Positions 22,974 to 31,569 of a DNA stretch of 64,000 nucleotides are shown here, piece by piece. The stretch is taken from NCBI RefSeq assembly GCF_000425065.1, contig NZ_AULB01000003.1:558001-622000 (forward strand), in the 5' to 3' direction. The notes below the pieces were generated by a model, which worked only from the letters and a program-made list of their open reading frames with translations, was not told the origin of the DNA and did not search any database. Position 1 is the first letter of the stretch, and each line of letters starts with the position of its first letter. This stretch comes from Actinomadura rifamycini DSM 43936. Its GTDB lineage: Bacteria > Actinomycetota > Actinomycetes > Streptosporangiales > Streptosporangiaceae. The position numbers and the translations under genes were made by a program.

Positions 22974-24014
22974 GTGAACGGGCTCATCGGCGCGATGAGC
23001 GAAGAACAGATCCGTTCATCCGAGCGGATGCTGTCGGCCGGGACGTGGCTGATCGTGTGCGGCGCGATGCTGTACTCGGTGCTGACCGTCACCCCGCTGA
23101 TGCGCGCCCACACCCCCGAAGGCTGGACCTGGACGGCGCCGATCCTGCCCGCGGTGGTGGACGCCGCGGTGCTGATCGTGGTCCGCCTCGACGCGGTGCT
23201 GTCCCGCCTGGGCCACGACGGGGGCCGCTGGCCGGTCGTGCTGCGCTGGATGACCGGCATCATGACCCTGTCCCTCAACGTCGCCGATTCGGCGCTGAAA
23301 GGCGACCTGGTGGGCGTGGCGCTGCACGCTGTGGCGCCGCTGCTGTTGATCGTGACCGCCGAAACCGGGCTGGCCTACCGCCGCGCCATCACCGCCGCCC
23401 TAACCGCCCAAGAGGAACGCCGGCAGGCCGCGCTGGCCGAGCGGGAACGCGCCGCCCGCGAACGCGCCGCGGCCGAGGCCGAGCGGGAGCGGGAAGAGCG
23501 CGAGCATCAGGCCCGCCTCGCCCGCGAGCAACGCGAGCACGAGGCCGCCCTCGCGCGCGAGGAAGCCGAACGACGCGAACGCCTGGCGCGTGAGGAACGC
23601 GAGCGCGCCGAACGCGCTGAACGCGAACGGCAGGCCGAGCGTGAACGGGCCGAGCGCGAGCGTGAACGGCGCGAGCGTGAACAACGCCTCGAACGCGAAC
23701 GGGCCGAGGCGCGTGAACGCGAACGTGAACAGGCCCGCCGCCGGGCCGAGCGTGAACAGGCCGAGCGTGCCGAGCGGCAGCGGCAGGCGTTGCTCGCCGC
23801 CGGACCGGCCCCGGGCAAGCTGCCCGAACCGCAGGCCCGCCAGATCGTGACCGCCGCCTACCTCGCCGGGCTGTCGGTCCGCCGCGCCGCCGAACGGTGC
23901 GGCTGGTCCGTCGGCTGGGTCTCGGGCCGCTACCAGGAACTGCGCGACGCGCACGCCGACGGCAGCGACGACTTGAGCACGCGGCCCCTGGCCGAACTTC
24001 CCCAAGGCGCCTGA
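22974..24014 (+). CDS. DUF2637 membrane protein with long coiled coil (spread protein)
   Basis: 346 aa from GTG 22974 (ATG 22995 is an alternative); neither has a good Shine-Dalgarno. The best ribosome site is at 22890, separated from this frame by an amber codon. Four hydrophobic helices (from TWLIVCGAMLYSVLTV to APLLLIVTAETGLAY) fill residues about 20-135 and match DUF2637. Then follows about 130 residues of uninterrupted Arg/Glu/Ala heptads (RERAERERERRERE type), and a C-terminal helix-turn-helix (AYLAGLSVRRAAERCG, VGWVSGRYQEL). DUF2637 proteins occur in nearly all AICEs and are presumed to act in intramycelial spreading. Expression may need reinitiation or readthrough. Confidence 0.85.
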   Translation: MNGLIGAMSEEQIRSSERMLSAGTWLIVCGAMLYSVLTVTPLMRAHTPEGWTWTAPILPAVVDAAVLIVVRLDAVLSRLGHDGGRWPVVLRWMTGIMTLSLNVADSALKGDLVGVALHAVAPLLLIVTAETGLAYRRAITAALTAQEERRQAALAERERAARERAAAEAEREREEREHQARLAREQREHEAALAREEAERRERLAREERERAERAERERQAERERAERERERREREQRLERERAEAREREREQARRRAEREQAERAERQRQALLAAGPAPGKLPEPQARQIVTAAYLAGLSVRRAAERCGWSVGWVSGRYQELRDAHADGSDDLSTRPLAELPQGA

Positions 24015-24041
24015 CCGGCCCTTCCGGTCCGTCTCTCGGAT

Positions 24042-24098
24042 CCCGCCCACACCCCCGCCCGGACGGCGCCGCCGTGCCGGGGCGGGGGTGTGGGCGGG
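24042..24098 (+). terminator. 19-bp perfect hairpin
   Basis: 24042-24060 (CCCGCCCACACCCCCGCCC) is the exact complement of 24080-24098. The 19-nt loop is itself GC-rich. No T run. Confidence 0.75.
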
Positions 24099-24157
24099 GT
24101 CGGCGGTACGGACCGCCGGAACCCGCCCGCTTCCCCCTTTTGGAAGGGATGATCCCC

Positions 24158-24340
24158 ATGATTCTGCTGGCGCTGCTGACCGGCGGGCTCATCATTCTGG
24201 TCTGGGCCCGCCAGGTCTCCTACATGCTGGTGTTCCTGCTGTGCTCGTGGGGGCTGCTGGCCGCCTCCACCCCCTTCGGAGGCAAGCTCGTCGACGGGCT
24301 GAACTCCCTGTCCAGCGCGATCGACGGGCTGTTCGTATGA
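24158..24340 (+). CDS. 60-aa membrane protein
   Basis: ATG 24158 is preferred over ATG 24149 because GGAAGGG then has a 9-base spacing. Two hydrophobic stretches (MILLALLTGGLIILVWA and YMLVFLLCSWGLLA). The stop overlaps the next ATG (ATGA). Probable Spd-type component. Confidence 0.7.
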   Translation: MILLALLTGGLIILVWARQVSYMLVFLLCSWGLLAASTPFGGKLVDGLNSLSSAIDGLFV

Positions 24341-24687
24341 GCACCCGCGACGCCCGCGAGAACGCCGTCTCGGCCCGGCCCGCCGCCCCCGCGCGGCGGG
24401 CGGGCCGGGCCCGGCCCGTGATGCACCAGATGTGGGTCAACCGGCCGTCGCTGGGGACGGTGGCGTGCCTGCTGGCCGTCCCCGGCACCGCCAACGTGCT
24501 GCTGGGCTGGCCCCTGTGGCCCACCGCAGCCGCACAGTGCTCGCTGTGGCTGCTGCTGATGGTGGCCGTCTCCGTCCACGAAGTACGCCACCAGGCCCCG
24601 GCCGCCCCGCAGCACGACGAACCCGACGCCTCCGGCGGGCACGAGGTGCCGACCCGGTGGGGAACCGGTGAGGAGGAGGGCCGGTGA
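24337..24687 (+). CDS. Membrane protein, 116 aa
   Basis: It begins at ATG 24337, overlapping the upstream stop by four bases. A basic N-terminus (residues 1-28) is followed by two helices (LGTVACLLAVPGTANVLLG and CSLWLLLMVAVSV) and an acidic His/Glu tail. The stop overlaps the next GTG (GTGA). It is part of a four-gene string with no intergenic space. Confidence 0.7.
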   Translation: MSTRDARENAVSARPAAPARRAGRARPVMHQMWVNRPSLGTVACLLAVPGTANVLLGWPLWPTAAAQCSLWLLLMVAVSVHEVRHQAPAAPQHDEPDASGGHEVPTRWGTGEEEGR

Positions 24688-25685
24688 TCGAGCTGCTGTT
24701 CCTGGGATCGGCCGCGTTCGCCGGCGGCGCCCACGCCGTCCGCCGCTCCCGCGCCCGCACCCCCGCCCGAGGCAACACCCGCCCCCGGCGCGATTCGCTG
24801 CTGGTCAAGGCGTGGAACTCCTCCGGCGCCCCGCACACCAACGAATCGATGCTCGGTGACGCGCTGGCCGACCTGACCGGCCGCGCCATCGGGACGACGG
24901 TACGGCGCACCGCGCCCCGCGCCCGCAACCGCGGCCGGGCCGCCCGCGCGCGGGCCGAATCCCGCTGGCAACGCCGCAGAGACGAGGGCCGCACCGTGAC
25001 GATCTTCCGCCGCCGCAACCGCCCCGGCCAGGACCCCGGAAAAGGGTCCGGCCAGGGTTCCGGCGGCCCCAAGCCCGACGGCAACGGCGGGGCGGGGAAA
25101 CGGCCGCAGAACGCGCCGCCGCTGCCGCTACCGAACCGTCCGGCGCCCCACCCCAGCAGAGGCCCCGGCGGCGCCGCCCCCGGCTCGCCCGGCTCGGGGG
25201 CACCCACCCCGCCGCCATCGCCCCCGACGGCCCCGGCACCGCCGCGTCCCGCCTCGCACGGGTCCGCCCCGTCCGGGGGTGCGGCCGGTGGCTGGGGCCG
25301 TATCCCCGCCGGGCGCGGCCGAGGCGGTTCACCCGCCGGTTCGCCCGCACGGCGGGCCGGGGCGCGGCGGGCTCGGGCCCGGATGCGGATGGCCGCGCCG
25401 CTGAACCTGGAATCGCCCGACACCGATGTGGAGTTCCTGGACTCCTGCGCCGACCTGCTCCACGTGCTGCGCGGCATCGGGGTGGCGATCGAGGACTTCA
25501 ACGACGAACTGGACACCCGCCGCCTGCCGCGGATCGTCACCGGCCCGCTGGAACACGTCCACGAAGGGCTGGTGGAGGGCGCCGCCACCGTGGTGCTGGC
25601 CACGGTGCTGTTCGAGAACGCGTTCGCCGAGGCCCGCGAGATCGCCGCCGCCGGGATCGAGTTCACCGGCGACGACCCCGAATAG
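24684..25685 (+). CDS. AICE protein with N-terminal helix, Pro-rich linker and conserved C-terminal domain
   Basis: 333 aa from GTG 24684. One N-terminal hydrophobic helix (ELLFLGSAAFAGGAHAV), a basic region, a Pro/Gly/Ser-rich linker (about 110-240) and a C-terminal domain of about 95 residues (LNLESPDTDVEFLDSC to EFTGDD). That domain resembles the whole of the next protein (VEFDAPDSDGEFI...), so they are paralogues. The organisation suggests a membrane-anchored presenter of the C-terminal domain. Function unknown. Confidence 0.7.
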   Translation: MIELLFLGSAAFAGGAHAVRRSRARTPARGNTRPRRDSLLVKAWNSSGAPHTNESMLGDALADLTGRAIGTTVRRTAPRARNRGRAARARAESRWQRRRDEGRTVTIFRRRNRPGQDPGKGSGQGSGGPKPDGNGGAGKRPQNAPPLPLPNRPAPHPSRGPGGAAPGSPGSGAPTPPPSPPTAPAPPRPASHGSAPSGGAAGGWGRIPAGRGRGGSPAGSPARRAGARRARARMRMAAPLNLESPDTDVEFLDSCADLLHVLRGIGVAIEDFNDELDTRRLPRIVTGPLEHVHEGLVEGAATVVLATVLFENAFAEAREIAAAGIEFTGDDPE

Positions 25686-25726
25686 CCCCGCACCCCGCCA
25701 TCCCATGTCCGAGGGAGAACCCGACG

Positions 25727-26077
25727 ATGCACCACCCAAGCCCACGCAACCCCGGCGGGCGGCGCCACGGCCGCTACACCGTCGAGTTCGACGCGCCCGA
25801 CTCCGACGGCGAGTTCATCGCCACCGCGCTGGCCATCGCCGCGCTGATGGGCGCGATGGCCGACGCGGTCGACGCCTGGGCCGACGACCTGGCCGCCAAA
25901 GGCATGCCGCCCGCGATCGTCCTGCAGTTCCAGCAGACCGCCGACAGCCTGTGGGACGCCGAAGACGCCGCGCGCCGGTCGGCGGGCAACTTCGCCGACT
26001 ACTTCGAGGACGCCCGCACCATCGCCGCGCGCGGCATCCGGATCGTCGGCACCCGGCACCGCCGCCGCGCCGCCTGA
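25727..26077 (+). CDS. 116-aa paralogue of the preceding C-terminal domain
   Basis: GAGGGAGA precedes ATG 25727. All-helical: an acidic strand FDAPDSDGEFI and a hydrophobic helix (ATALAIAALMGAMADAV), then an amphipathic region ending ARTIAARGIRIVGT, parallel to AREIAAAGIEFTG in the upstream protein. It is a free-standing copy of that domain next to traB. Confidence 0.7.
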   Translation: MHHPSPRNPGGRRHGRYTVEFDAPDSDGEFIATALAIAALMGAMADAVDAWADDLAAKGMPPAIVLQFQQTADSLWDAEDAARRSAGNFADYFEDARTIAARGIRIVGTRHRRRAA

Positions 26078-26095
26078 CACCCGCAACCCCTGCGA

Positions 26096-26147
26096 GAACG
26101 GCCGCACCCCCACCCCGGGTCACCCGGGGGTCGGGGGGCGGCCGTTC
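26096..26147 (+). terminator. Hairpin upstream of traB
   Basis: GAACGGCCGC (26096-26105) pairs with GCGGCCGTTC (26138-26147); the interior contains a second C-run/G-run stem. It ends 34 bp before the traB start. Confidence 0.6.
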
Positions 26148-26180
26148 TTCGTGTTCGACCTGGCCAAGGAGTACCCGCAC

Positions 26181-28487
26181 ATGCTGAACCGTCCCGCCGG
26201 CCGCGGCTTCGGCCGCCCGCAACGCCGTACCTCCGCCCGCAAGACCTTCGGGGCCCGCACCGGTGGCCGCACGGGCCGGATGGGCGGGCGCCGCCGCGGC
26301 GGCTACACCGACGCCGACATGATCGACCCGCTGATGACCGCGCTCATCGCCGACCACATGGGCGGGCGCGCGGCCCCCCGCCGCTCGGCCGCGGGCCCGG
26401 TGGCCCGCGCGGCGGCGCGCGGCTATGTCCGCTGGGTGATGGCCTCGCCCGACACCCGCGGGCTCGGCACCGGCCTGGCCGCCCTCTACCCCGCCGGGCA
26501 CCTCGCCCACGAGTACGCCCCCGGCGACGTCCTGCTGCTGGGCGCGTTCGCGCCGCCGGCCGCGCTGGCCGCATGGGTCGCCACCTACAAGACCCACGGA
26601 TCCCCCCGCTACTCCGGCGCCGTCGCCGCGATCGTGTCCGGGATCCCGGTGTGGCTGGCCACCGCCGCCGCGACCGGCATCACCAACCTGCCCACCCTGC
26701 TGGGCTACACCGTCACCGCGTCGGCCGCATGGTCGGCCTACACCTGGTCCGACGTCCTCAAAGAGCGCCGCCGCGCCGCCGAGGTGCAGGCCAAGTGGGA
26801 GACGATCGCCGGGCTGGCCGGGCTGGAAGGGTCCCGGCTGCTGCGCACCGAACGCACCCGCACCGGCGTCAAGTTCAAGGTCGACCTCGGGGTCGAGGGC
26901 CCGTCGGCGTCCCGGCTCGAACGCGGCGACCTGGCCGAACAGATCGCCCGCTGCTACGGCATCGGCGCCGATCAGGTCCGCGTCAACGCCCACCGCAAAA
27001 ACGCCCGCATCGCCTGGATCACCATCCAGCTGGTGGACCTGTGGTCGCAGATCGTCCCGCACCCCGCCATCGCCGACGGCGCCCCCGCCCCCGAGGCGGC
27101 CGGGAAGGGTCACCGGTCGATCCTGGACGGCCCCTACATCATCGGCACCGACCCCGAGAACGGCGCCGACCTGGAACTGGTCGTCTTCGACGACGGCGGC
27201 GCCCGCCACGTCGACATCGTCGGCTCCAACGGCGGCGGCAAGTCCAACGTGCTGTCCAACATCGTCCAGCAGGGCGCCGAATGCCGCGACGTCCTCACCA
27301 TCGCGATCGACCTCGGCAAGGGCGTCATCCCCTCCCTGTGGAAGGAGCACCTGCACGACCACGCCGGCGTCGGTGAGGAGGACAAGGCCCTGACGATCCT
27401 GGCGTGGGTCGACGCGCTGCTGGACGAACGCGCCATCGCGCTCGGGGGCGCCACCCTGACCCCCTCGCCCACCTCACCGGTCGTGCAGGTGATCGTGGAC
27501 GAACAGGACACCGCGACCGGGTTCCAGTCGTCCGTCGCCGACGCCTTCAAGCCCGTCATGGACAAGATCCACCGCCGGGGCCGCTCCCTCGGGGTGGTGC
27601 TCATCACGGCCAAGCAGCGCGACGTGGTCCAGCACACCGGCTCCAAGGAGGGCAAGGCCAACGCCTACACCACCATCGTCGGCCGCGTCGCCAACACCAA
27701 GGAGATGTCCAAGGCACTGCCCGACTGGGAGACCATCGGCTGCCCCGACATGTCCACCTACGGCGGCGACGCCCAAGGCGTCGTGCTGCTGGTCCGCCAG
27801 GGCGGCATCTGGCAGGCAGGCCGCACCCGCGCACTGTTCGACGACAAGCCCGTGCAGGCGCTGGCCGCCGCCTACGGCCCGGCCGACGCGCACCTGGAAC
27901 CGCACATCGCCGCCGCGCTGCCCGGCTACGCCGACCACCACCGCGTCCCCACCACCACCGCGGCACCCACCCACGGGGCTCCGCCGCGGCACGCCCCCGG
28001 CGGGCGGCCCGCCCCGCCCGACGACCGCCGGACCGCGCCCGGCCCGCCGCCACAGACCGGCCCCGACAGCCTCAACGGCCCCGACGGCGCGGACGGCGAC
28101 GGCGGGTGGGGATTCGACCCCACCGACGACGCCGCCGTCGACACCGCGGCCAAGGGGCTAGTGGAGCAACTGGACGAGTTCATCGCCGAAATCGTCCCGC
28201 CGCCCGAACAGCCCACCCGGCTGGACGACCTCAACGGCGCCCGGCGGCAGATCAACGACACCACCGTCCCCGAAGCGGTCATCAGCGCCGTCACCGGCCT
28301 GCTGGCCGAACGCGGACCCAAAGGGGCCCGCCGCACCGAACTGGTGGAGCACCTGAAGATCGGCACCTCCACCGTCGGCAAGTACCTCGGCGCCATGCGC
28401 GCGGCCGGGCTCATCACCTCGGCCGGCAGCGGCAAGGCAGCCCGGTACTACCTGCCCGACCACGCCCCGGACGAACACGCAACGTAA
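26181..28487 (+). CDS. traB: TraB-type FtsK/SpoIIIE DNA translocase
   Basis: 768 aa; ATG 26181 is chosen since AAGGAG lies 9 bases before it. A basic N-terminus and two to three hydrophobic helices (residues about 110-190) anchor it in the membrane. The motor domain has Walker A GSNGGGKSN near 348 and Walker B VIVDEQD near 437. After a Pro-rich linker (585-640) a winged-helix domain at about 697-760 (PEAVISAVTGLLAERG, then TSTVGKYLGAMRAAGLI) resembles the DNA-reading domain of Streptomyces TraB, which binds short repeats at clt. TraB moves double-stranded DNA between mycelia, unlike relaxase systems. Repeats right after the gene fit such a clt. Confidence 0.93.
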   Translation: MLNRPAGRGFGRPQRRTSARKTFGARTGGRTGRMGGRRRGGYTDADMIDPLMTALIADHMGGRAAPRRSAAGPVARAAARGYVRWVMASPDTRGLGTGLAALYPAGHLAHEYAPGDVLLLGAFAPPAALAAWVATYKTHGSPRYSGAVAAIVSGIPVWLATAAATGITNLPTLLGYTVTASAAWSAYTWSDVLKERRRAAEVQAKWETIAGLAGLEGSRLLRTERTRTGVKFKVDLGVEGPSASRLERGDLAEQIARCYGIGADQVRVNAHRKNARIAWITIQLVDLWSQIVPHPAIADGAPAPEAAGKGHRSILDGPYIIGTDPENGADLELVVFDDGGARHVDIVGSNGGGKSNVLSNIVQQGAECRDVLTIAIDLGKGVIPSLWKEHLHDHAGVGEEDKALTILAWVDALLDERAIALGGATLTPSPTSPVVQVIVDEQDTATGFQSSVADAFKPVMDKIHRRGRSLGVVLITAKQRDVVQHTGSKEGKANAYTTIVGRVANTKEMSKALPDWETIGCPDMSTYGGDAQGVVLLVRQGGIWQAGRTRALFDDKPVQALAAAYGPADAHLEPHIAAALPGYADHHRVPTTTAAPTHGAPPRHAPGGRPAPPDDRRTAPGPPPQTGPDSLNGPDGADGDGGWGFDPTDDAAVDTAAKGLVEQLDEFIAEIVPPPEQPTRLDDLNGARRQINDTTVPEAVISAVTGLLAERGPKGARRTELVEHLKIGTSTVGKYLGAMRAAGLITSAGSGKAARYYLPDHAPDEHAT

Positions 28488-28502
28488 CCGAAACGGGCGG
28501 GC

Positions 28503-28627
28503 GAACCGTCTACCGAACTGTCTACCAACTGTCTACGCCGAACTGTCTATCCAGCCCATACACGCGCGCACGTGGACGCGGCGCCACCCGCGTAGACGGT
28601 TGCGTAGACAGTTCCGCGAGACGGTTC
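28503..28627. repeat. clt-like repeat cluster: seven copies of an AACTGTCTAC element
   Basis: Direct copies: 28503-28513 (GAACCGTCTAC), 28515-28525 (GAACTGTCTAC), 28527-28536 (AACTGTCTAC) and 28540-28550 (GAACTGTCTAT), at steps of 11-14 bp. Inverted copies: 28592-28601 (GTAGACGGTT), 28604-28614 (GTAGACAGTTC), 28618-28627 (GAGACGGTTC). The cluster lies in the 244-bp gap just after traB, the usual place for the clt locus recognised by TraB. Confidence 0.75.
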
Positions 28628-28731
28628 CCCGCTGCACGCTGAGTAACTCCCGCCCGGCCCCGCTCCGGGCCGCGCGGGGGTCTCCGCGGGCCCACCCCCT
28701 TCCCTCTTCCGCACCGTCTTGTGGAGGCCCC

Positions 28732-29028
28732 ATGCCGCCAGCACCCACGCCCACACCCGAGATCGCCGTCAGCATCACCCCCACCCCCGCGCCGACCCCG
28801 GCCCCGTCCGCCGACGGCGACGGCACCGGCCTGACGGTGCTGCTCATCCTCGCCGCACTGGTGTGGGCCATCGGCTACGCCATCTCGATCAACCTGCACC
28901 CGCTGCGCACCTGCCGCGCCTGCAACGGCACCGGCCTGCACCGCGGCGGCATCTTCACCGGCTCCATGCGCGTCTGCCGCCGCTGCGGAGGCACCCGCCG
29001 CGAACGCCGCCCCGGCGCCCGCTCCTGA
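28732..29028 (+). CDS. Membrane protein with DnaJ-like CxxCxG zinc motifs, 98 aa
   Basis: TGGAGG precedes ATG 28732. A Pro/Thr-rich N-terminus is followed by one hydrophobic helix (LTVLLILAALVWAIGYAI) and two CxxCxGT motifs (CRACNGTG and CRRCGGT) as in DnaJ zinc domains. It probably sits in the membrane with the zinc domain inside. Role in the element unknown. Confidence 0.75.
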   Translation: MPPAPTPTPEIAVSITPTPAPTPAPSADGDGTGLTVLLILAALVWAIGYAISINLHPLRTCRACNGTGLHRGGIFTGSMRVCRRCGGTRRERRPGARS

Positions 29029-29052
29029 ACCGCCACCCACCGCACCACCGAC

Positions 29053-29081
29053 GCACCCCGGCCCGTCTCGGTCCGGGGTGC
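29053..29081 (+). terminator. Hairpin
   Basis: GCACCCCGG (29053-29061) pairs with CCGGGGTGC (29073-29081), 11-nt loop. Confidence 0.6.
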
Positions 29082-29127
29082 TTCGCGCTGCCGACGACAT
29101 CCCGTCCCGCCCAAGGGGGGCACCTCC

Positions 29128-29481
29128 GTGAGCTACCACCCGGACCACTTCCCGCCCATCGACCAATGGCCCACCGTCCACGAACCCGACTGCCCCACCT
29201 GCCAGGCCGCCACCGAGGTGACGTACATCGGCCCGGCCACCTACGCCGACGGCACCGAGGTCACCACCTGGCACTGCCGCCCGTGCCGCACCGACTGGGC
29301 CATCCCGGTCACCCACTGGCCGGTGCTGAACGGCCCCGACTGCCCGATCTGCCAGACCCCCGGCACGTTCTGGGCCACCATCGCCGCCGACCACCACGGC
29401 GACCTGTGGATCTGCCCCCGCGACCACGAATTCGTCCTCACCCGCGAGGGCCTGATCGTCCTGCCCGAGGACGCAGCATGA
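29128..29481 (+). CDS. Double zinc-ribbon protein, 117 aa
   Basis: GTG start with AAGGGGGG upstream. CPTCQ, CRPC and CPICQ pairs, with a Cys-His-rich end (ICPRDHEF), suggest two zinc sites. The stop overlaps the ATG of the methyltransferase gene by four bases, so the two are co-translated. It may be a helper or substrate-reading protein for the methyltransferase, but this is only context. Confidence 0.75.
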   Translation: MSYHPDHFPPIDQWPTVHEPDCPTCQAATEVTYIGPATYADGTEVTTWHCRPCRTDWAIPVTHWPVLNGPDCPICQTPGTFWATIAADHHGDLWICPRDHEFVLTREGLIVLPEDAA

Positions 29482-30674
29482 GCCATCGGCGGCATCCCAT
29501 GTCCGTCGCCGTTGTGGAGGGGTTCGCCGGCGCCGGGGGGCTTTCGGAAGGGGCCCAGATGATCGGGCTCGGTCCGGCGCTGGGGTTCGAGGTCAACGCC
29601 GACGCGTGCGCCACCGCCCACGCCGCCGGACACCCCCGCGTGCTCGCCGACGTCCGCGCCCTCGACCACGCGGAGTTCGCCGACGCCCAGGGTTGGGTAT
29701 CGGGGCCGCCCTGCCCCACCTACTCCGCCAGCGGCAAACGCACCGGCCACGTCGACTACCGCACCGTCCTGGACGCGGTCACGGCCCTCGCCGACGCCGA
29801 CGACCCGCCCGCCGTCCTAGACCACATCACCGCGTCGGTGACCGATCCGCGGACCGCGCTCGTGTTGCTGACCCTCGACCTGGCGCTGTCGCTGCCGAAC
29901 CTGCGGTGGATCGTGGCCGAGCAAGTCCCGGCCGTGGCCGGGATCTGGCAGGAGTTCGCGGCCGAGCTGGCCGCGATGCACCGGTGGAACTACTGCACCG
30001 TCCTGACGCTGCGCGCGGACGACTTCGGCGCCGCCACCCGACGCCGGCGCGTGTTCCTGATCGCCACCCGCGACCACGCCCCCGACCTCGACGGGCTGCC
30101 GTACCGGGCCCGGTGGGACTGCGACCGGTTCGGCCCCGGGCCCGTCGAGCACCCGCCCAACCCCATCAGCCCGTTCCCGCTCACCACGATGGCCGCCGCC
30201 CTCGACTGGCCGCCCAGCGTGCTGGTCAACACCCGCGGCAACCGCCGCACGTCCGGCGGCAACACCTTCCCCGCCGACCGGCCCGCCCCGTCCCTGACCG
30301 GGCGGGCCCGGTCCTGGTACCGCACCGACCTCGGCCCCGGCGGCGGGCACCTCACCCCGCAACAGGCCGGCGTGTTGCAGACCTTCCCGCCCGGCTACCC
30401 GTGGCAGGGGTCGCGGACCGCGCGGTTCCAGCAGCTCGCCGACGCCGTCCCGCCCGTGATGGCCGCCGCCGTGCTCGGCGCCGCCACCGGCCGCCCCTGG
30501 CACACAGCCGTCCACGACCGCCTCGCCGCCATCTACGGCACCCGCCGCGGCACCGGTGAACGGTTGTGCGGCGACCGGCCTGGCGCGACGCAACTCGACC
30601 TGTTCGCCCTGCAACCCGAGGAAGGACAGCAGCATGACCGACCCCGCCCCACCTCCCGGACCGTCGCGGCCTGA
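29478..30674 (+). CDS. DNA (cytosine-5-) methyltransferase
   Basis: 398 aa. C5-methylase motifs in order: I GFAGAGGLSEG, IV GPPCPTYSASG with the catalytic Cys, VI AEQVP (ENV in most families), VIII TRRRRVFLIA, and X ADAVPPVMAAAVL. The variable target-recognition region lies between VIII and X. No restriction gene is adjacent, so it is likely an orphan methylase that protects the element on entry or marks its replication region. Its 3' end overlaps the Prim-Pol gene by 41 bp. Confidence 0.92.
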   Translation: MSHRRHPMSVAVVEGFAGAGGLSEGAQMIGLGPALGFEVNADACATAHAAGHPRVLADVRALDHAEFADAQGWVSGPPCPTYSASGKRTGHVDYRTVLDAVTALADADDPPAVLDHITASVTDPRTALVLLTLDLALSLPNLRWIVAEQVPAVAGIWQEFAAELAAMHRWNYCTVLTLRADDFGAATRRRRVFLIATRDHAPDLDGLPYRARWDCDRFGPGPVEHPPNPISPFPLTTMAAALDWPPSVLVNTRGNRRTSGGNTFPADRPAPSLTGRARSWYRTDLGPGGGHLTPQQAGVLQTFPPGYPWQGSRTARFQQLADAVPPVMAAAVLGAATGRPWHTAVHDRLAAIYGTRRGTGERLCGDRPGATQLDLFALQPEEGQQHDRPRPTSRTVAA

Positions 30675-31569
30675 CGCCGGTGTGCTGGTGCGGTACGCGC
30701 TGGCCGCCGCCGCCCGCGGCTGGCACGTCTTCCCCGTCGCGCCCGGCGACAAGGAACCGCCCCGCGGCGTGCGGTGGAGCAAGGTCGCCACCACCGACCC
30801 CGACAAGATCCGGCGCATGTGGGCCCACCGCCCCTACAACATCGGGATCGCCTGCGGACCGTCCGGCCTGCTGGTGATCGACCTGGACGTCCCCAAGCCC
30901 GGCGAGCGTCCGCCGGACCGGTGGACGCTGCCCGGCGTCAACGACGGCGCCGACGTGTTCGCCGTGGTGTGCGAGCAGGCCGGACAGCCGATGCCGACCG
31001 AGACCTTCCAGGTGCGGACCCGGCGCGGCGGGTTCCACCTGTACTTCGCCGCACCCGACGGGATCCGGCTCACCAACACCTCCGCCGACCGCGGCAACGG
31101 GCTCGGCTGGAAGGTCGACACCCGCGGCGACGGCGGATACGTCGTCGGCCCCGGATCCTTCGTCGACCTGCCGGACGGCACCGGCACCTATCAGCCGATC
31201 CACACCCCCGACCCGGCGCCGCTGCCCGGCTGGCTGGCCGAACGCCTCCGCCCCGCGCCGCTGCCGCCCCAACAGCCCGTGACGGTGCTGCTGGCCACCG
31301 GCCGTCGCGGCGCCTACCTGGACAAGGCGGTCACCGCCAGCCTGGACGCCATCGCCGCCGCGCGCGAGGGCAACCGCAACTCCACCCTGTACGGCGCCGC
31401 CGTCGCCCTCGGCCAGCTCGTGGCCGGGGGCGCGCTGGACCCCGACAACACCGAGCAACTGCTGACCGCTGCCGCCGTGCGCACCGGGCTGGCCGAGGGC
31501 CCCGCCCGCCGGACCATCGCGTCCGGGTTCCGCGCCGGCACTCAACGCCCCAGGAGGGTGCCAACATGA
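30634..31569 (+). CDS. Bifunctional primase/polymerase (Prim-Pol)
   Basis: 311 aa from ATG 30634, with GAGGAAGGA in front. N-terminal Prim-Pol domain: GWHVFPVAPGDKEP, GLLVIDLDVPK with the metal-binding DxD, TRRGGFHLYF, and GWKVDTRGDGGYVVGPGS. The C-terminal 100 residues are helical. In AICEs this replaces or supplements RepSA and initiates replication of the excised circle. Its stop overlaps the ATPase start by four bases. Confidence 0.9.
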   Translation: MTDPAPPPGPSRPDAGVLVRYALAAAARGWHVFPVAPGDKEPPRGVRWSKVATTDPDKIRRMWAHRPYNIGIACGPSGLLVIDLDVPKPGERPPDRWTLPGVNDGADVFAVVCEQAGQPMPTETFQVRTRRGGFHLYFAAPDGIRLTNTSADRGNGLGWKVDTRGDGGYVVGPGSFVDLPDGTGTYQPIHTPDPAPLPGWLAERLRPAPLPPQQPVTVLLATGRRGAYLDKAVTASLDAIAAAREGNRNSTLYGAAVALGQLVAGGALDPDNTEQLLTAAAVRTGLAEGPARRTIASGFRAGTQRPRRVPT

